A DNA stretch of 64,000 nucleotides from Geobacteraceae bacterium (GTDB lineage: Bacteria; Desulfobacterota; Desulfuromonadia; Geobacterales; Pseudopelobacteraceae): contig JAAXTM010000001.1 of the NCBI GenBank assembly GCA_013336525.1, positions 434,001-498,000 of the forward strand. The letters are read 5' to 3'. Under the pieces are notes generated by a model that was given only the letters and a program-made list of their open reading frames with translations, searched no databases and was not told the DNA's origin. Both the position numbers and the translations under genes were made by a program. Positions 9,573 to 18,126 of the stretch are shown here, in pieces; position 1 is the stretch's first letter, and each line of letters starts with the position of its first letter.

Positions 9573-12065
9573 CTAGCGGAGGTCACGCCGGCTGTGGCGG
9601 CTGATTTTTTCGGGTTTGATGTCCCATATTTCACTGGCATATTCGGCAATGGTTCGGTCACTGGAAAACTTGCCCATTGCAGCGGTATTGAGAATCGATG
9701 TGCGGGCCCATTCGTTTGGCTGCTGATACAATTTATCGACTTCGTCCTGACAGGAGATATAAGAGGCATAATCCGCCAGCAACAGATAATGGTCCAGACC
9801 CAGCAACGTATCGACAATCGGCTTGAACAGGCTATGATCCTGTTCCGAAAAGCTGCCGTTGCCGATCATATCAATAGCCTGCTTCAGTTCCGGATTATGG
9901 GAATAGTAATCATGCGGTTGATATCCTGCCTTTTTAAGACCGGTTACCTGCTCGGTTGTCAGGCCAAAAATAAATATGTTATCGAGACCAACCTCTTCCA
10001 TAATTTCAATATTGGCCCCATCCAGAGTGCCAACCGTCAAGGCACCGTTCAATGAATACTTCATATTTCCGGTACCTGACGCCTCGGTACCGGCCGTAGA
10101 AATCTGCTCCGAAAGATCGGAAGCCGGAAAGATCATCTCGGCAAGAGTAACATTGTAATTGCCGAGGAAAACAACCTTCAGCAGATTATTTACCGCAGGA
10201 TCGTTATTGACGACCGAACCTACCGAGTTGATCAACTTGATGATCAGCTTGGCCATATAATATGAAGGGGCCGCCTTACCGCCGAAAATAACGGTCCGTG
10301 GGGCAAAACTTCCTCCTGGATTGGCTTTGATCCGGTTATAACGGGTGATGACATGCAGTACATTGAGTAATTGACGTTTATATTCGTGAATACGCTTAGT
10401 CTGGCAGTCGAACATTGAATCGCGTGACACTTCAATGCCGTTATGCTCGCGGATATAGTCGGCCAATCTCTGCTTGTTGGCCCGCTTGACTTCGATCCAC
10501 TGCTGCTGGAATTCAGGATCTTCAGCCAGTGGAATCAACTTCTTCAGCTCATCCAGATTTGTAACCCACCCCTCGCCTATCTTCGACGAGATCAGATCCG
10601 ACAGCCAGCGGTTGCAGTACCTCAACCAGCGCCTCTGGGTGATGCCATTGGTCTTGTTGTTAAAGCGCTCCGGCCAAAGCTCATAAAAATCATTGAACAG
10701 GTCATCTTTAAGAATCTCACTATGCAGAGCCGAGACGCCATTAACCGAGTGACTGCCGACGATCGCAAGATGTGCCATACGTACGCACCGTTCACCATCC
10801 TCGCCCACTATGGACATACGCCTCAGTCGATCATTGTCACCAGGAAAACGGGCGACAATCTGCTGAATGAAAATCTCGTTTATGCGGTAGATGATCTGCA
10901 AATGGCGCGGCAATACCCTCTCCATCATCTCCACAGGCCACTTTTCAAGCGCTTCCGGAAGCACAGTATGGTTGGTGTAGGCAAACGTGTTCAGAGCTAT
11001 TTTCCATGCTTCATCCCAGCCGAGCCGTTTATCATCAAGCAGAATCCGCATCAGTTCCGGAATCGCCAGGGTTGGATGGGTATCATTCAGCTGTATTGCC
11101 ACCTTTTCCGGCAACATGGCGAGATTGTCATGCTTTTTTGAAAAACGATAGAAAATGTCCTGCACTGTGGCTGCAGAAAGGAAATACTCCTGACGGAGGC
11201 GCAACTCTTTCCCCTCAGCCATATGATCGGCCGGATAAAGTACTTTGGAAATATTTTCCGTGCGCATTTTGGATTCAACGGCGCCGATGTAGTTCCCTTG
11301 ATTAAAGGAACCGAGTTCAAAATCACGGGTTGATTTTGCACTCCAGAGCCGCATGGTATTAACAGTTTCATTGCCGTAACCGGGAATCGGAAAATCGTAG
11401 GCAAGGGCCATAACATCGGTGGTATCGATCCATGAATAGCGTGTTGCACCCTGCTCATCATGATATTGTTCAACCCTGCCGTGGAATTTTATCTGGTGCA
11501 GATGCTCCTGACGGTCAAACTCCCACGGGTTGCCGTATCGCAACCAGTTATCCGGAAACTCGGCCTGTGCACCATTGACTATCTTTTGGTAGAACATGCC
11601 GTATTCGTAGCGAATACCATAACCATAGGCCGGCAGGCTCATCGTGGCCATTGAATCCAGGAAGCAAGCCGCGAGACGTCCCAGGCCGCCATTACCGAGT
11701 CCGGCATCCCATTCCTGTTCCTGCAACTCTTCAACGTCGATTCCCATCTGCTTAAGAGCTGTCTGCCAATCCTCCATGATCCCCAGGTTTATCAGGCTGT
11801 TACCAAGCGTGCGCCCCATCAGGAATTCCATAGATATGTAGTAAACTCTTTTGGCGTCGTTGATATAGTAGGACTGCTGGGTATCAAGCCAGCGGTCGAC
11901 CAGTACATCGCGCACAGCATAAGCCAGTGCCAGGAAAAGATCAGCCTTGGTGGCGGAGTATTTATCCTTTACCAAAGTATATTGCAGGTGGCGGAGAAAT
12001 GAGCGCTGCAGATCTGCAACTGTTGGTTTCTTATCGCAAGCAGGAGTCGTATTAACGGTTGCCAT
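9573..12065 (-). CDS. glgP: Glycogen/alpha-glucan phosphorylase
   Basis: Releases glucose 1-phosphate from storage glucans with pyridoxal phosphate as cofactor. Family motifs run throughout: [50 protein letters not shown], and the PLP-lysine region with [20 protein letters not shown] start at the ATG at 12065 ([13 protein letters not shown]), giving 830 aa, the usual size, with AGAGGA upstream; the frame extends another 13 codons. It is divergent from smpB across a 135-bp gap. Confidence 0.96.
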   Translation of the reverse strand: MATVNTTPACDKKPTVADLQRSFLRHLQYTLVKDKYSATKADLFLALAYAVRDVLVDRWLDTQQSYYINDAKRVYYISMEFLMGRTLGNSLINLGIMEDWQTALKQMGIDVEELQEQEWDAGLGNGGLGRLAACFLDSMATMSLPAYGYGIRYEYGMFYQKIVNGAQAEFPDNWLRYGNPWEFDRQEHLHQIKFHGRVEQYHDEQGATRYSWIDTTDVMALAYDFPIPGYGNETVNTMRLWSAKSTRDFELGSFNQGNYIGAVESKMRTENISKVLYPADHMAEGKELRLRQEYFLSAATVQDIFYRFSKKHDNLAMLPEKVAIQLNDTHPTLAIPELMRILLDDKRLGWDEAWKIALNTFAYTNHTVLPEALEKWPVEMMERVLPRHLQIIYRINEIFIQQIVARFPGDNDRLRRMSIVGEDGERCVRMAHLAIVGSHSVNGVSALHSEILKDDLFNDFYELWPERFNNKTNGITQRRWLRYCNRWLSDLISSKIGEGWVTNLDELKKLIPLAEDPEFQQQWIEVKRANKQRLADYIREHNGIEVSRDSMFDCQTKRIHEYKRQLLNVLHVITRYNRIKANPGGSFAPRTVIFGGKAAPSYYMAKLIIKLINSVGSVVNNDPAVNNLLKVVFLGNYNVTLAEMIFPASDLSEQISTAGTEASGTGNMKYSLNGALTVGTLDGANIEIMEEVGLDNIFIFGLTTEQVTGLKKAGYQPHDYYSHNPELKQAIDMIGNGSFSEQDHSLFKPIVDTLLGLDHYLLLADYASYISCQDEVDKLYQQPNEWARTSILNTAAMGKFSSDRTIAEYASEIWDIKPEKISRHSRRDLR

Positions 12066-12200
12066 AGTATTAATCCTCTGGGACAAGTTTAGTTGGCAGT
12101 ACATTTTATACAGGGCTTAAAGATCGAAACTATATAGATTTCTATTGTTTAATGCAAGGATGAGCATTTCTTTTTAGCATAATCTCTGTTATGATGAATT

Positions 12201-12659
12201 ATGGGTGAGAAACTGATTTGTAATAATAAAAAAGCCTACCACGATTATTTCATTGAAGAGAAGTTTGAGGCGGGGTTAGTTCTGCAAGGGACAGAGGTCA
12301 AGTCGTTGCGGGCTGGCAAGGCGAATCTGAACGATTCATTCATGCTGGTGCGTGATGGTGAGGCGTATCTACATAACCTGAACATTTCGCAGTATGAATT
12401 CGGCAATCGCCAGAATCATCAGCCGGATCGCAACCGCAAACTGTTGTTGCACCGTCGTGAGATTGAGCGATTATACAGCAGGATTCGTGAGAAAGGCTTG
12501 TCAGTCATTCCTCTTAAGCTGTATTTCAAAGATGGCTTGGTCAAGGTCGAAATAGGTCTTGCCAAAGGTAAGAAACTGTACGATAAGCGTGAGGATATGA
12601 AAACAAAAGACAGTCATCGCGAAATGTCGCAGGCGCTGAAGGCAAGAAACAGAGATTAG
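12201..12659 (+). CDS. smpB: SsrA-binding protein SmpB
   Basis: Binds tmRNA and delivers it to stalled ribosomes for trans-translation. The 152-aa sequence has the OB-fold signatures KKAYHDYFIEEKFEAG, LQGTEVKSLRAGKANLNDSF and PLKLYFKDGLVKVEIGLAKG, plus a basic C-terminal tail (KKLYDKREDMKTKDSHREM) that enters the decoding centre. The tmRNA gene lies immediately downstream, so both parts of the system are adjacent. Confidence 0.97.
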   Translation: MGEKLICNNKKAYHDYFIEEKFEAGLVLQGTEVKSLRAGKANLNDSFMLVRDGEAYLHNLNISQYEFGNRQNHQPDRNRKLLLHRREIERLYSRIREKGLSVIPLKLYFKDGLVKVEIGLAKGKKLYDKREDMKTKDSHREMSQALKARNRD

Positions 12660-12687
12660 TATTTACATTGTAACAATATTTCAATAG

Positions 12688-13091
12688 GGGGGTGTAAAGG
12701 TTTCGACAGGCGAAGATAGATTCTGATTGCGCTGGGAGGATAGTGGTTGGCCTCTAGAATAATCCACTAAACAATAAATGCAAACAACACAACTGCTGCA
12801 GACAATTACGCCTTTGCGGGTGCACTTGCTGCTTAGTACCAGCCTTGGAATCTTCGGAATCCAAGCGAGCTAGAGGGTAGACTTAACTCCCTGTGTAACC
12901 CTTCGGCTGTCAAAAATAAGTAATTGTAATGGGACGGCGAGGATGATCCGATAATCGTCGTATTTAGGAATCGGTTCGTGGTGCCTTGATTGATGGCTTA
13001 CCGTGAACTTAAAACCATAGTCAATCTATCAGCGTAGACGTTAGTATCGAAGAGCGTTTGGACGTGGGTTCGACTCCCACCACCTCCACCA
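12688..13091 (+). ncRNA. ssrA: Transfer-messenger RNA
   Basis: The 5' end GGGGGUG and the 3' end CACCUCC-A-CCA form the tRNA-like acceptor stem with one G-U pair; CCA is encoded. A T-arm sequence (GGTTCGACTCCC) precedes the 3' end and the conserved GTAAAGGTTTCGACAGG is at the 5' end. The resume codon GCA is at 12780 and the tag reads ANNTTAADNYAFAGALAA, stopping at TAG 12834-12836; the ALAA end fits a proteolysis tag. It lies directly after smpB and is followed by a terminator. Confidence 0.96.
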
Positions 13092-13123
13092 ATTAGCAGT
13101 CCGGCACCATCCGGACAAATACG

Positions 13124-13156
13124 AAAGCCCTTGAGAAATCAAGGGCTTTTTCTTTT
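13124..13156 (+). terminator. Rho-independent terminator of ssrA
   Basis: A 10-bp perfect stem (AAAGCCCTTG / CAAGGGCTTT) with a 6-nt loop is followed by a T-rich run. It lies 33 nt after the tmRNA CCA end. Confidence 0.9.
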
Positions 13157-13278
13157 GTTCAACATCTCGTTTATGGCATGCAAAAATCTTCGGATTCGGC
13201 AAATATGTTTTCCCCTGTCACTTTTCACCGTTACACCCCATGACCAATAATGCAAGAAACGCTGCGTTGCGCCGCATT

Positions 13279-13348
13279 CACTTAACTGGCATGAAGTTGA
13301 CCCGCCGTCTTTAGTATTGTTTTGGCCGGCCCAACTTTCTGGTTGGGA
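13279..13348 (-). other. Candidate attC site 1 (after racemase gene)
   Basis: On the minus strand this 70-bp stretch starts near a CCCAAC core and ends in GTTAAGT, which fits the R' consensus GTTRRRY. Between them is an imperfect hairpin: CAGAAAGTTG pairs with CAACTTCATG, and GGCCGG lies opposite a GC-rich stretch. It follows the racemase stop by about 90 nt, where a cassette's own attC should be. It is the weakest of the five because its R'' core departs from RYYYAAC at the first base. Confidence 0.5.
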
Positions 13349-13438
13349 CATTTTTATCGCTTTGTCTCGTGTCAAATATTGACCCCACTGGGGGTTTCCA
13401 ATTTACGGTCTGTTAAAACTACCTGCTGCCGATGCCTG

Positions 13439-14131
13439 TCAGCTCTGTTTCATGTAGGCAACAATACTCTCCACATGAATAGCAGTCGTATTCAAAAACG
13501 GGATGCCGAATTCGCTTTTATCGAGGATCAGCGGCAATTCCGTGCAGCCGAGAATTACCCCGTCGATCCTTTCCGTGGCTATCATGCGTTCGATAACCGC
13601 CAGCAACCCTTTTCTCGTCTCGTCAGTAATAATCCCGAGCTCAATTTCGGTCATCAGCTTGTCATGGATATAGTCCTGGTCAGCCGGTGGAGGCACTACA
13701 ACGGAGATGTCCTGTTCTGAAAATTGCTGAGAAAAGAAGTTGGTCTGCATGGTGAATTTTGTCCCCAACAGCCCTACTTTTTTTAGCCCCAGTTCAATTG
13801 ATTTATCACGTGTCGCCGTGACAATGCTCAACAAGGGGATGGGTGACTTTGCCTGGACCTCGTTAAAAACGATATGCGGCGTGTTGGCTGATATTACGGC
13901 GAAATCCGCGCCGGCTCGATGCAGCGCTTTGATCTTTGCGACCAGCAGATAAACTAGACTACTCCATTCCCTCCTGGAGACTAGTGTAAGCACCTCTTCT
14001 ATGTTGACGCTATAGATAATGATTTCAGGGGCGGCTAAACTCCCCTCCGTCCGGAATGCCTCGATAATTCTTTTATAATAATCAACCGTTGATTCTGGGC
14101 CAAGACCGCCGATAATGCCGATTTGTTTCAC
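13439..14131 (-). CDS. Aspartate/glutamate racemase family protein
   Basis: Cofactor-independent amino-acid racemase fold; the substrate cannot be read from the sequence. I start at the GTG at 14131 (VKQIGIIGGLGPESTVDYYK), preceded by AGGAG at a good distance; this gives 230 aa, the family length. The frame's longer upstream extension runs through the attC-like palindrome and has no family match. The paired catalytic Cys regions appear as SANTPHIVFNEV (Cys replaced by Thr) and LGCTELPLIL. The first catalytic cysteine is therefore apparently missing, which is notable. It lies between two attC-like sites. Confidence 0.82.
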   Translation of the reverse strand: MKQIGIIGGLGPESTVDYYKRIIEAFRTEGSLAAPEIIIYSVNIEEVLTLVSRREWSSLVYLLVAKIKALHRAGADFAVISANTPHIVFNEVQAKSPIPLLSIVTATRDKSIELGLKKVGLLGTKFTMQTNFFSQQFSEQDISVVVPPPADQDYIHDKLMTEIELGIITDETRKGLLAVIERMIATERIDGVILGCTELPLILDKSEFGIPFLNTTAIHVESIVAYMKQS

Positions 14132-14184
14132 TGTGGCACTCCTGTTTTTAGTAGTTCTGCTGAGAAAGCGTAAGTTTGTCAAAT

Positions 14185-14255
14185 GTACAACGGGCAGGAG
14201 TGTGACCGGCGCGGCAGGTTTTCCGCCGCGACCGAGTCCACACGAGAGTTGTAAC
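14185..14255 (-). other. Candidate attC site 2
   Basis: The minus strand reads a GTTACAAC core, then a 55-bp imperfect palindrome (GTGTGG...CGCGGCGG / CCGCGCCGGTCACAC), then GTTGTAC. The outer cores are complementary to each other (TACAAC/GTTGTA). It sits between the nuclease-like gene and the racemase, both in the same orientation, 45 nt after the former's stop. Confidence 0.65.
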
Positions 14256-14299
14256 AGCCTTTTCCTCAAATGTGAATATGTGAAGGGCGTCCCCAAAGG

Positions 14300-15727
14300 T
14301 TATACTTGAGAGGGCTCTTCAGTTATTTTAGATTCGACACTTTCTGGAGGTGGTGGGAAGATTACCACGGAACCTTTTGTTGACAATATGGCATCACGAC
14401 AAGACTTTGCATAATCTGGATCATTATTAGACAAGAGGTATCGTACGGCGGGAAAAAGGTCACTCGTCTTAACAAGTGCAGCCCCGACTCGTGTTGATGC
14501 CGTTAAACATTTCGTGGTAAAGGGGTCATTTCTTTCGTTTAACGGGCTTAACCTCTCCGAATTTCCAAATAGGACGCCCTTAGCATAAGCGCTGACGTCC
14601 TCTCGTGCGAAATCTTCCTGAAGATTCCGTTCCAACTGACTGAACTTTTCAATGCTCACAGCTTTGTTATCTTTTCCTTCGACTTCGCCCAAACATCGCC
14701 CTTCTTTCGACTCAAAAACTACATCAAACTCAGAGTCGCTGTCGGCAAACGGGACAGCTGAAAAACCTAGAACCGTCAAGGCATCGCGAACCGCTCGCTC
14801 CAGTGGTTTACCCTGCTCAAAGAGGAGGGCGCGAAATGACCCTAATTCATCAAGCCGTTGCTCAAACTCCGTTTTTTGCTGTTGAAGTTTGCTAATCCGT
14901 TTAGTGATTTCAGTAATTTTACCCTGCACCTTAACTTCTTCATCCGTTCTAAATGCTGTGTCAAGAACCCATGAAGGCGGTGGAGTCGTCGATCGTCCCT
15001 TTGCTAGAGATTCAAAGAGACCAACTAATGCGGATGATAGTTTTTTCCCAAATCTAATGGCGTCTGCGGTCCATAATTCTTGTTCAGTTTTCTCATCGTA
15101 TTTTGTAAATTTATTCTCGTCGTATGAAAGTGGAGGAAGGAACAAAAGTGCTCCCTTTCCTCGGACAACAGCTGCAACAACTTTGTCGCCAGATTTTGTA
15201 GTCAAAACATTATGGGAAAATTTGCCCTCAATGAAGGCTTGGTATGGAGAATAGCTCTCAAATTCCTTCCAATACGGTGCCAGATATCCGCCTTCCTTGG
15301 TTAGTCGTACTTCTCGTCCCGTTTTTGCTTCAACCTTACTGATATTCGGTACTGCTGAATAAGACCCAATCGATGTAACAATATTTGTTGTAACACGGCT
15401 ACGTCCCGTTCCAGAGTATTGTTGTTCACCTGTGTAACGATAGTAATGAAGTGGTTTTACTAGAAATATTATTACTAATTTCCCCACATTCGTTGCAGCT
15501 GATAACTCATTTCGCCAGTGTTGGATGTTTTGAGAGACAGCCACAGAAGAGGTATGACTGAATAGGGGCTGTCCCTGGTATGAGTCTGACGGATAGTGAG
15601 GCCCAAAGCCAGGGGTGAACAAGATAATATCTGCGTCTAGAAGTGATTGGTCTGATTCAAACGGAATGTATTCGAAGTCTTCACCCGGCAGCTCAAATCC
15701 TATTGTGAATATTTTCTTTCTTCCCAT
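14300..15727 (-). CDS. Unknown protein with coiled coil and nuclease-like domain
   Basis: I do not recognise this 475-aa family. Residues 1-240 form a mixed alpha/beta region that includes VVAAVVRGKGALLFLPPL near 183-200. A coiled coil follows at about 265-297, then a segment resembling a PD-(D/E)XK nuclease core: FDVVF with D335 and the strand GEVEGK with E350 and K352, after a helix LERAVRDALTVLGF. The C-terminus is Pro-rich. The ATG lies inside the core site of attC-like element 3, and attC-like element 2 follows the stop, so it looks like a single-gene integron cassette. A DNA-cleaving or defence role is inference only. Confidence 0.7.
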   Translation of the reverse strand: MGRKKIFTIGFELPGEDFEYIPFESDQSLLDADIILFTPGFGPHYPSDSYQGQPLFSHTSSVAVSQNIQHWRNELSAATNVGKLVIIFLVKPLHYYRYTGEQQYSGTGRSRVTTNIVTSIGSYSAVPNISKVEAKTGREVRLTKEGGYLAPYWKEFESYSPYQAFIEGKFSHNVLTTKSGDKVVAAVVRGKGALLFLPPLSYDENKFTKYDEKTEQELWTADAIRFGKKLSSALVGLFESLAKGRSTTPPPSWVLDTAFRTDEEVKVQGKITEITKRISKLQQQKTEFEQRLDELGSFRALLFEQGKPLERAVRDALTVLGFSAVPFADSDSEFDVVFESKEGRCLGEVEGKDNKAVSIEKFSQLERNLQEDFAREDVSAYAKGVLFGNSERLSPLNERNDPFTTKCLTASTRVGAALVKTSDLFPAVRYLLSNNDPDYAKSCRDAILSTKGSVVIFPPPPESVESKITEEPSQV

Positions 15728-15799
15728 AACGTCCCTTTCTAAACCAACGCCAAAAACTTGACGGGCCGTTTTTTGGGCCGGTCTTGGCGCTGGTTGAAT
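15724..15799 (-). other. Candidate attC site 3
   Basis: Read on the minus strand: ATTCAAC (perfect RYYYAAC R'' core), an imperfect hairpin whose 10-bp arms AACCAGCGCC and GGCGTTGGTT differ at one base, and a final GTTATGG core that contains the next gene's ATG. The inner stem GGCCC/GGGCC surrounds an A-rich loop. It is 76 bp long and spans the gap between two genes exactly. Confidence 0.72.
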
Positions 15800-15805
15800 A
15801 CTCTA

Positions 15806-16390
15806 TTAATTCAATTTGCTGCTAAGCTTTTCACTCGCCGAGACAATCTCTCTTTGAACTTCTTGAGCTTTGGAACTTATGATGTTAGAGGCATCCAAAA
15901 GTTTGGCGTATGCACTGTCCCAAGCATGCTGATTGGCTGACGCATTGATACCAAGCAAACTCTCTTGGTTACCCCAAAAGAGGTTCATCTGATTGTAAAT
16001 GTTTCTTATGGCTGGACTTATTTCAACGAAATACAGATCTGTGACGCAAACCGCTTTGTGTATTCGTTCACAATTCTCCAAATATCTACTGCGAAATTCA
16101 TCTCTGGGTATTCCGGAAGTTGAATGAAAAAAACTGATTGTTTGTGAGTTTTCTAATTCAGTTTTTGATATTATATTGTGTACCTCTTCCAGTTTTGCTC
16201 TTAAAAAAGAAATCTCCGCTTTATTTCTGTCATCGTGCAAGCGTTCATTTTGTAGTCTAAGGTCCTTATTCGTATTTAACTTAGCGACTTTAAAAGTGAT
16301 TATTGTTGTAATGATGTTAGCCAGAAAAGCTATTGCTGCCGCCGCCACTGCGGCAATCACTGCGGTGTTCCCTGTATTCTGCAGTTCCAT
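15806..16390 (-). CDS. Membrane-anchored coiled-coil protein, unknown
   Basis: 194 aa; not recognised. One hydrophobic segment at about residues 10-33 (AVIAAVAAAAIAFLANII) is followed by a charged coiled-coil region at 40-75 and a helical C-terminal domain. It resembles small membrane proteins common in integron cassettes and defence islands, but no catalytic motif is visible. A strong AAAAGGAG site 6 nt before the ATG supports the start. It is flanked by attC-like elements 3 and 4. Confidence 0.75.
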   Translation of the reverse strand: MELQNTGNTAVIAAVAAAAIAFLANIITTIITFKVAKLNTNKDLRLQNERLHDDRNKAEISFLRAKLEEVHNIISKTELENSQTISFFHSTSGIPRDEFRSRYLENCERIHKAVCVTDLYFVEISPAIRNIYNQMNLFWGNQESLLGINASANQHAWDSAYAKLLDASNIISSKAQEVQREIVSASEKLSSKLN

Positions 16391-16419
16391 TTACTTCTCC
16401 TTTTGCTTTTTTAAATGTT

Positions 16420-16488
16420 GTTCAACGGGGCTGCGCTTGACCTGCCGGGCGTCTTTATGCCCGGTCATGGTCGGAGCGCTGGTTATGG
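16420..16488 (-). other. Candidate attC site 4
   Basis: The best example. On the minus strand a CATAAC core is followed by GCGCTCCGACC, an inner hairpin CCGGGC-ATAAAGA-CGCCCGG, then GGTCAAGCGC and the perfect R' core GTTGAAC (GTTRRRY). The arms pair with unpaired extra bases on one side, as in real attC sites. It is 69 bp long and begins one base after the preceding gene's stop codon. Confidence 0.78.
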
Positions 16489-17016
16489 CTACCGCCTTTC
16501 ATAATTGTTTAATTCCCATTGAGCTATTGAACAATTTTCTTTCTTTGCCAGTACCTTGATAGCTGAAATGATATCGACGTATTCTTCTTCTGCTAACATT
16601 TGGGTCCAGTTGACTTTGCCTCGAAACTCGGTTTTGTCGATTATTATCTTGTCAACTGGGCAATGTGGTGGTTCGGCAATTAATCCAAGACACCAGTAAT
16701 ATTTTAGAGAGAGATTCAACAACTTCTGAGCAATTCCATATTTGTAGCCGTCTCTTCCAAGTACACCTGTGTCTGCAACTTTCGCGTAATCGATCAAACC
16801 TCTGATATTCCCGCAATGGCTTGATTCATTTACTCCTTCTCGGTATTTTGGGATGACACTACCCCTTATGTAACTAATAACCTTACCTTTAAAAGTGTCG
16901 ATCTGATCCCTTTGAGTTTGCCATGCGCCATTTTTATAAATCGCTGCGTGCTGTACAGATGCGTTCCATGCCAAAATCCACAATTCACGCTCTAAATACT
17001 TTATCTTGTTGTCCAT
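16489..17016 (-). CDS. Unknown 175-aa protein, coupled to AbiU2-like gene
   Basis: No family recognised. The sequence is soluble, helical at the N-terminus (KYLERELWILAWNASVQHAA), with a central Cys/His-containing part (SSHCGNIRGL, WCLGLIAEPPHCPVDKI) and an acidic C-terminal helix. Its ATG begins 1 nt after the stop of the upstream AbiU2-like gene (TAATATG), so the two are translationally coupled and appear to form one two-gene cassette ending in attC-like element 4. A partner or antidote role is conceivable but unsupported. Confidence 0.75.
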   Translation of the reverse strand: MDNKIKYLERELWILAWNASVQHAAIYKNGAWQTQRDQIDTFKGKVISYIRGSVIPKYREGVNESSHCGNIRGLIDYAKVADTGVLGRDGYKYGIAQKLLNLSLKYYWCLGLIAEPPHCPVDKIIIDKTEFRGKVNWTQMLAEEEYVDIISAIKVLAKKENCSIAQWELNNYERR

Positions 17017-17017
17017 A

Positions 17018-17737
17018 TTATGCCTTTTCTGAGTTGGCTATCGAGAATTTCAGCATTGCAGATCTTGTTGTGTTCTTGATGCGTTCCTTATAGTCGTATT
17101 TCCCAATTCCCAACTCAGGCTTTCTGCCATTTTGAAAAAGCTGGAAGAGGACTTCAATTAAGTCGTAGAAAAAGTACAGCATTTCATCAATATCTTTAAT
17201 TTGCGTTTTACCGAAAAGCTCTGAAACTTTGTCTTTGTCCTTGAGGATTTTATGTGCAAAAACATAGTCTCTAATATCGCCATATACTGATTTGAATTTT
17301 GCTCTATGTGGTGAAAGAGCTTTTTTTAATGCTCTTAAATCAGATGCTTGAGGTTCAAATATATCAACAAGATAATCATCCAGCCATGCAGGCCGTTGTT
17401 TACCCTCTGACTTTCGGATAGCGAGCGAATCTTTAGAGAAGTATTCAGGGTGTGCAACTGTAGCTGCAAGGAGTTTGTGAATTGAATGAGTGTCTGGGCC
17501 ATTGTCGAAAATACGGCCAAGTGCAATAAAAAAAGATGCCTGTAGGCTGTAAAGTTGAATGTTCCAGAACGTCGCATCCTCGTTTAGGCTACGAAAGATT
17601 TTTTTGTCTTCAGCTGCGTAATTATGGATTTCAATATAGGTGTAGAAACACTCAATCGCGGTATTTACCTCGGCTCTGGTGAGTTCATAATCTTTCCAAA
17701 ATTCAATCTCAGTCATTTTGGTCTCTTTGATTGCCAT
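17018..17737 (-). CDS. AbiU2/HEPN-like protein
   Basis: 239 aa, mostly helical. The block FFIALGRIFDNGPDTHSIHKLL and the later IRDYVFAHK, with an R-x5-H spacing typical of HEPN RNases, resemble AbiU2-domain proteins linked to phage abortive infection. This is recognition by pattern, not by alignment. The first ATG lies inside the core of attC-like element 5 (GTTATGG); a second in-frame ATG seven codons later (MTEIEFW) is an alternative start. The family and the cassette context hint at defence. Confidence 0.65.
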   Translation of the reverse strand: MAIKETKMTEIEFWKDYELTRAEVNTAIECFYTYIEIHNYAAEDKKIFRSLNEDATFWNIQLYSLQASFFIALGRIFDNGPDTHSIHKLLAATVAHPEYFSKDSLAIRKSEGKQRPAWLDDYLVDIFEPQASDLRALKKALSPHRAKFKSVYGDIRDYVFAHKILKDKDKVSELFGKTQIKDIDEMLYFFYDLIEVLFQLFQNGRKPELGIGKYDYKERIKNTTRSAMLKFSIANSEKA

Positions 17738-17797
17738 AACGGGGTTGAGGCTGACCGGCGGAGCGAAGCGACGTCCGTGTCCAGCCGATGGTTCAAC
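17734..17797 (-). other. Candidate attC site 5 (outermost)
   Basis: Read on the minus strand: GTTGAAC core, GGCTGGAC, an inner stem-loop, GTCAGCC and a final GTTATGG core containing the next start codon. The arms GGCTGGAC/GTCAGCC pair with one extra base on one side. It is 64 bp long, the upstream-most site of the array; no attI or integrase follows. Confidence 0.68.
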
Positions 17798-17880
17798 TTA
17801 AAAACACCGGTACATCCACTGAATCCGTCGGGAGTTACACAAGGAAAAGACTAAAAGGCGGGAATAAACAATTAACCGCA

Positions 17881-17944
17881 GCGAAGCTGCGTTATCGTCT
17901 GCTCCAACGCCTCGATGGCGTTGAGCTGCGAAACGCTGCTTCGC
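17881..17944. repeat. Nested inverted repeat
   Basis: Outer arms GCGAAGC/GCTTCGC (17881-17887 and 17938-17944) enclose a perfect inner hairpin CAACGCC-TCGAT-GGCGTTG at 17905-17923. There is no T-run. It lacks the GTTRRRY cores of the attC-like sites, so I keep it separate; it may be a REP-like element. Confidence 0.55.
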
Positions 17945-18126
17945 ATAGCATGATTTTAGGTTTTATTCCAGGTTTTTAATCTTCCATGTATTGCAACTGC
18001 CGACAAGATTGGATTCAGTGCAATTTGACCGCAGTTCTTTTGATAGTTTCGACTCTGTTTGCGCCTTGTATGTATTTGATATTATTGGTTTTTTAGTTGA
18101 ACTCGTTAATCACCGGTTAGAGCCGG

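Noticed and set aside
13139-13375. 78-codon minus-strand frame after ssrA
   Set aside because: It runs through the ssrA terminator and an attC-like palindrome and has no recognisable protein features or ribosome site.
17881-17944. Sixth attC site
   Set aside because: It is a good inverted repeat but lacks the GTTRRRY-type core and the asymmetric unpaired bases.
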